In this document: positions 30,972-33,287 of the stretch, one piece after another
How positions within the stretch are numbered: position 1 is the first letter of the stretch
Layout: each line of letters starts with the position of its first letter
NCBI GenBank assembly: GCA_934476075.1
Contig: CAKSNH010000022.1
Coordinates: 1 to 33,287, forward strand
Length of the DNA stretch: 33,287 bases
Direction of reading: 5' to 3'
Origin: an uncultured Clostridia bacterium
GTDB lineage: Bacteria; Bacillota; Clostridia; UBA1381
Position numbers and translations under genes: made by a program
The notes under the pieces: generated by a model
Told to the model about the DNA's origin: nothing
Databases searched by the model: none
What the model saw: the letters and a program-made list of their open reading frames with translations, nothing else

Positions 30972-31052
30972 ATTAAAGCAAATATGGTATTTATACGAAA
31001 TAAAATATGTATAGAAAGTATATGTCGCTTTAATGCGAAGAATGGAGATAAA

Positions 31053-31895
31053 ATGAAAAAAGTTATTGTTCTAAGTTTGATAGCGTGTGTGTTGTGTTCG
31101 TGCGCAAAGGGAGCGGAAAAGGTGAGTTCGCCGTCACCGACCGCCGAAACCGCTGTACAGGCAACCGCCGAACCTACGCAAACCCCTGTGCCGACATCAG
31201 CACCTACACCGACCGCCGCCCCAACCAAAGTTCCGGAGCAGACTAAGTCGGAAACATCACAAAATAAGAAACTCAGCAATCTCACAATATGTATTGATGC
31301 CGGTCACGGCGAAACTTCGCTTAAAGGCAAGGAGAAAATCGCACCGAATTCCGATGTTACCAAGGCTGCCCATGTCAGCGGCACAAGCGGAAAGGATATG
31401 TCGGAACAGGAACTGAATTTGCTGGTGGCGAAAAAATTGCAGGCTAAACTTTCAAGTATGGGTGTGAATGTGATAATGACCAGAACTACCGCAAACTGCG
31501 ACAAGAGCAATATCGAGCGTGCGGAGATGGCGAACGATGCAAATGCCGACCTTATGATAAGAATACACGCTGACGGTATCGAGGACAGCAGTGTAAGCGG
31601 AATGTCTATGCTTGTGCCGACAACCGAGTACATAAAAGATAAGGATATGGTGGATAAAAGCGTAAAAATCGGCGAAACTGTGTTAAAAGCGGTTGTGGCT
31701 CAGACGGGAGCGAAGAACAGAGGTATAAGCCGCCGTGGTGATATGACGGGATTTAACTGGTCGAAAGTTCCTGTAATTCTGCTTGAAATGGGGTTCATGA
31801 CAAATCGTGAGGAAGAAAAGAAGTTAATAACAGATGAGTATCAGGACAAAATTGTTGACGGAGTGGTAAACGGTCTGACGGCATATTACGGATAA
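31053..31895 (+). CDS. N-acetylmuramoyl-L-alanine amidase (Amidase_3) lipoprotein
   Basis: Amidase_3 enzymes cut the bond between MurNAc and L-Ala in peptidoglycan. The 280-residue product has a lipoprotein signal (LIACVLCSCAKG, Cys16 or Cys18), a Thr/Pro/Ala spacer (about 25-65) for reach into the wall, then the amidase. The zinc ligands are His in CIDAGHGE and in MIRIHADG, and Glu in MSEQELN. The catalytic Glu is in ILLEMGFMTNREEE. All are present, so activity is expected. The ATG at 31053 follows GGAG at 5-6 nt. A longer start 23 codons earlier would hide the signal peptide. A small zinc-ribbon gene follows after 13 bp. Confidence 0.94.
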   Translation: MKKVIVLSLIACVLCSCAKGAEKVSSPSPTAETAVQATAEPTQTPVPTSAPTPTAAPTKVPEQTKSETSQNKKLSNLTICIDAGHGETSLKGKEKIAPNSDVTKAAHVSGTSGKDMSEQELNLLVAKKLQAKLSSMGVNVIMTRTTANCDKSNIERAEMANDANADLMIRIHADGIEDSSVSGMSMLVPTTEYIKDKDMVDKSVKIGETVLKAVVAQTGAKNRGISRRGDMTGFNWSKVPVILLEMGFMTNREEEKKLITDEYQDKIVDGVVNGLTAYYG

Positions 31896-31908
31896 GGAGC
31901 GTGTAAAT

Positions 31909-32151
31909 ATGGGAACGTTGTTTTGTATGCACTGTGCAAGTCCGATTGATTATAATGATGAATTTTGCAGACAATGCGGTGCGAAAAATGAATATCGGAT
32001 AAATACGAATAATATTTTACGCACACAAAAAACGAAAAAGCGGTCAAAGGAAATTTTCTCGGACGCAGAACGGCTTGCACTTGGGTTATATCCTAAGGAC
32101 GAGGGCTATAAAATGAGCCTCATAACAAAGATTTTACATGATGATAAGTAA
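31909..32151 (+). CDS. Small zinc-ribbon protein
   Basis: The 80-residue protein starts MGTLFCMHCASPIDYNDEFC and continues RQCG: two CxxC pairs (Cys6/Cys9 and Cys20/Cys23) form a rubredoxin-type zinc ribbon. The remainder is basic and then acidic, with KKRSKEIFSDAERLALGLYPKDEG. There is no transmembrane segment. AAGGAG precedes the ATG. It follows the amidase by 13 bp and may be cotranscribed. The function is unknown, and nucleic acid or protein binding is possible. Confidence 0.72.
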   Translation: MGTLFCMHCASPIDYNDEFCRQCGAKNEYRINTNNILRTQKTKKRSKEIFSDAERLALGLYPKDEGYKMSLITKILHDDK

Positions 32152-32215
32152 ATTGATAAGGTGCGAAATGTTGGTTTTGCACCTTAAATTAATATAGGCG
32201 ATAAAAGGTGATAAT

Positions 32216-32392
32216 ATGACAACGGCGGAAAGAGTAGTATTGATGATAAATCAATTAACAGCATACAAACCAAAGAGCAGACAAGAGAAGTTCAAAAGGG
32301 AATTGATAAATCTGATATTGACAGACGAGGACTTTACCAAAGAGGAAAAAGACGCAGTGGGAGAAGAACTTGCAAAAATGTCCGAGAAATAA
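32216..32392 (+). CDS. Small basic protein, PKSRQEKF family member 1
   Basis: This 58-residue product is predicted from AGGTG followed 5 nt later by ATG. It reads MTTAERVVLMINQLTAYKPK and then SRQEKFKRELINLILTDEDF, all helical and charged. The segment PKSRQEKF and the following Glu-rich helix recur in the protein at 32843-33025, so the two are paralogues. Nothing identifies the function. The stop is 7 bp from the terminator of the opposing small RNA. Confidence 0.65.
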   Translation: MTTAERVVLMINQLTAYKPKSRQEKFKRELINLILTDEDFTKEEKDAVGEELAKMSEK

Positions 32393-32398
32393 AGCTAT

Positions 32399-32465
32399 TA
32401 AAAAAGCAGGTATCTACACGGCACCCTTGGGCAAAACCAACTGAATACCGCTACTCCTACTTTCA
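32399..32465 (-). ncRNA. Candidate small RNA
   Basis: A ~65-nt RNA is predicted from a consensus promoter (32471-32499) to a terminator. Its 5' part reads GAAAGTAGGAGT. Then AGCGGUAUU pairs with GAUACC-U-GCU (nine pairs, one bulged U), closed by an inner UUGG/CCAA helix and followed by a T6 run. No coding frame of use fits. It is convergent to the small gene at 32216-32392 and ends just past its stop, and is divergent from the gene at 32566. It was not matched by eye to a named RNA family. Confidence 0.65.
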
Positions 32466-32470
32466 AAATC

Positions 32471-32499
32471 AGTATAGCAAACTTAGTTAGCATTGTCAA
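32471..32499 (-). promoter_or_regulatory. Near-consensus promoter of the candidate small RNA
   Basis: Minus-strand TTGACA (32494-32499), 17-bp spacer, TATACT (32471-32476). No protein gene lies downstream on this strand. Confidence 0.85.
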
Positions 32500-32565
32500 C
32501 TTGAATAACAGTGAATAGCTTAAACATTTTTCTGACAATAAAAAAATCCAGATGAGGTGATATAT

Positions 32566-32826
32566 ATGAAAGAAACAAATTTAGATAGAACCGTATTACC
32601 AACGGATTTGACCGTACGAGAAAAAATGATGATAAAACAAATGAAACGCTTTGCAATGCCGGAAGAAAAGATAGCACGTCAAATATGGGCGAGCAGAGAA
32701 GTGAAGTGTCCGGAGTTGGACGAGGAGATAAAGAAGTACTGCGAGAGAATGAAAGCGGCAGGAAGTCCGGATATGGATATGTCAAAGAAAATGCCGGAAT
32801 GGTTAAAAAGAACAGTAAGGCGATAA
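32566..32826 (+). CDS. Small charged protein of unknown function
   Basis: The 86-residue product (KETNLDRTVLPTDLTVREK, then MMIKQMKRFAMPEEKIARQI) is helical, with two Cys (one in VKCPELDEE, one in KYCERM) and a Met-rich, proline-containing end. AGGTGATATAT precedes the ATG. No family was recognised. The PEEKIARQIW segment could be part of a helix-turn-helix, but this is weak. It lies between the candidate small RNA and the second PKSRQEKF protein and uses the same AGGTGA-type ribosome binding site. Confidence 0.65.
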   Translation: MKETNLDRTVLPTDLTVREKMMIKQMKRFAMPEEKIARQIWASREVKCPELDEEIKKYCERMKAAGSPDMDMSKKMPEWLKRTVRR

Positions 32827-32842
32827 TATGAGGTGAAAACTG

Positions 32843-33025
32843 ATGAAATACACGAAAGCCGAGAAATATTTGAAAATAGCAACGGATTTGACAAGGGCAA
32901 GACCGAAATCGAGGCAGGAGAAATTCTTCAAAGAGGAAATAGCATCAATAATATCTCACGCAGATTATCACGAATTGACAGAGGACGACATACAATTTTT
33001 GAAAAACGCAAAATTTGAGCCGTAA
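32843..33025 (+). CDS. Small basic protein, PKSRQEKF family member 2
   Basis: The 60-residue product reads MKYTKAEKYLKIATDLTRAR, then PKSRQEKFFKEEIASIISHA and an acidic end. It shares PKSRQEKF and the following helix with the gene at 32216-32392. AGGTGA lies 6 nt before the ATG. It is probably cotranscribed with the 32566 gene (16-bp gap). A longer overlapping frame here has no ribosome binding site. Function unknown. Confidence 0.65.
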   Translation: MKYTKAEKYLKIATDLTRARPKSRQEKFFKEEIASIISHADYHELTEDDIQFLKNAKFEP

Positions 33026-33048
33026 TAATCGAAAAAACTTTAAAAAGC

Positions 33049-33081
33049 AAAAAAAACGTATGAATACTAAGTATTCATACG
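33049..33081 (-). terminator. Terminator of the tRNA-Tyr/tRNA-Leu operon
   Basis: A perfect 11-bp stem, CGTATGAATAC (33057-33067) with GTATTCATACG (33071-33081), followed on the minus strand by T8. Confidence 0.93.
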
Positions 33082-33084
33082 CTT

Positions 33085-33168
33085 TGGTGCAGATGAAGGG
33101 ACTTGAACCCCCACGTCGGTGACACTAGATCCTAAGTCTAGCGCGTCTGCCAATTCCGCCACATCTGC
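33085..33168 (-). tRNA. tRNA-Leu (anticodon UAG)
   Basis: A class II tRNA with long variable arm. On the minus strand it starts GCAGATGTGGCGGAATTGG, the anticodon loop CTTAGGA gives TAG, and the encoded CCA is at 33085-33087. The terminator is 3 bp downstream. Confidence 0.95.
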
Positions 33169-33211
33169 AAATATGAACCAATAAGACAATCTGAACAAAG
33201 TCCAAATTGAT

Positions 33212-33287
33212 TGGTGGGAGAGGATGGATTCGAACCATCGAAAGCGAAGCTAACAGATTTACAGTCTGCCCCCTTTGGCCACTCGGG
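33212..33287 (-). tRNA. tRNA-Tyr (anticodon GUA), 5' end cut by the window
   Basis: The minus strand shows CCCGAGTGGCC, the anticodon loop CTGTAAA with GTA, a long variable arm, GGTTCGAATCC and the acceptor 3' side CTCTCCC plus ACCA. The first ~9 nt lie beyond the window. Confidence 0.92.

Noticed and set aside
32833..33018. Overlapping 61-codon frame near the last small gene
   Set aside because: It lacks a good ribosome binding site and overlaps a frame that has one and shares PKSRQEKF with a nearby gene.

Overview
The window looks like chromosomal DNA of an AT-rich Gram-positive anaerobe of the Clostridia, probably a gut Firmicute. The basis is strong GGAGG-type ribosome binding sites, SigA-like promoters with 17-bp spacers, S-layer homology proteins, CCA-encoding tRNAs, and Clostridia-type neighbours such as DUF512-der, coaE-lytic transglycosylase and DUF3343-cysteine desulfurase. 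No species can be named from the sequence alone. No transposase, integrase or CRISPR array was seen.

Layout. (1) 163-5851, minus: a housekeeping operon read U32 protein > coaE > lytic transglycosylase > SLOG protein > DUF512 radical-SAM-like protein > der, driven by a promoter that overlaps a perfect 9-bp inverted repeat. (2) 6016-8728, plus: three secreted or lipid-anchored envelope proteins, one with SLH repeats, closed by a terminator. (3) 8704-9384: a 339-bp tandem duplication. Each unit has a minus-strand 39-codon ORF with a near-consensus promoter and a partly masked Shine-Dalgarno, opposed by a convergent plus-strand ~94-nt antisense RNA with its own promoter and intrinsic terminator. 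This is the architecture of a type I toxin-antitoxin locus and is the strongest candidate here for an undescribed system. A truncated third copy lies at 12285-12459. (4) 9433-12268: rnpB, a DUF3343/cysteine desulfurase pair on the minus strand, and a five-gene tRNA cluster (Gly, Arg, His, Gln, Lys). (5) 12460-15317: an ADP-ribosylglycohydrolase and HTH protein, divergent from a membrane Ser/Thr kinase. (6) 15398-18762: an XRE regulator divergent from a run of poorly characterised genes (a GTPase lacking its specificity motifs, a membrane protein, a zinc-ribbon membrane protein, two YbjN-like paralogues). (7) 18781-23627: envelope genes (SLH protein with a Thr/Pro linker, copper-amine-oxidase-N-like protein, YARHG protein, TPR-like lipoprotein).

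(8) 23736-27060, minus: gyrA and a cyclophilin lipoprotein. (9) 27107-30030, minus: AraC regulator > MATE exporter > GNAT acetyltransferase, from one clear promoter. (10) 30114-33025, plus: a YitT membrane protein, an Amidase_3 lipoprotein and four small proteins, two of them related to each other. Between these small genes lies a minus-strand candidate small RNA (32399-32465) with a consensus promoter and terminator hairpin. (11) tRNA-Leu and a cut-off tRNA-Tyr, minus, close the window.

Two ~100-bp copies of an intergenic repeat that contains a terminator (9940-10039 and 23626-23725) each sit between convergent genes. All function calls come from motifs and gene context read by eye; no database search was run.
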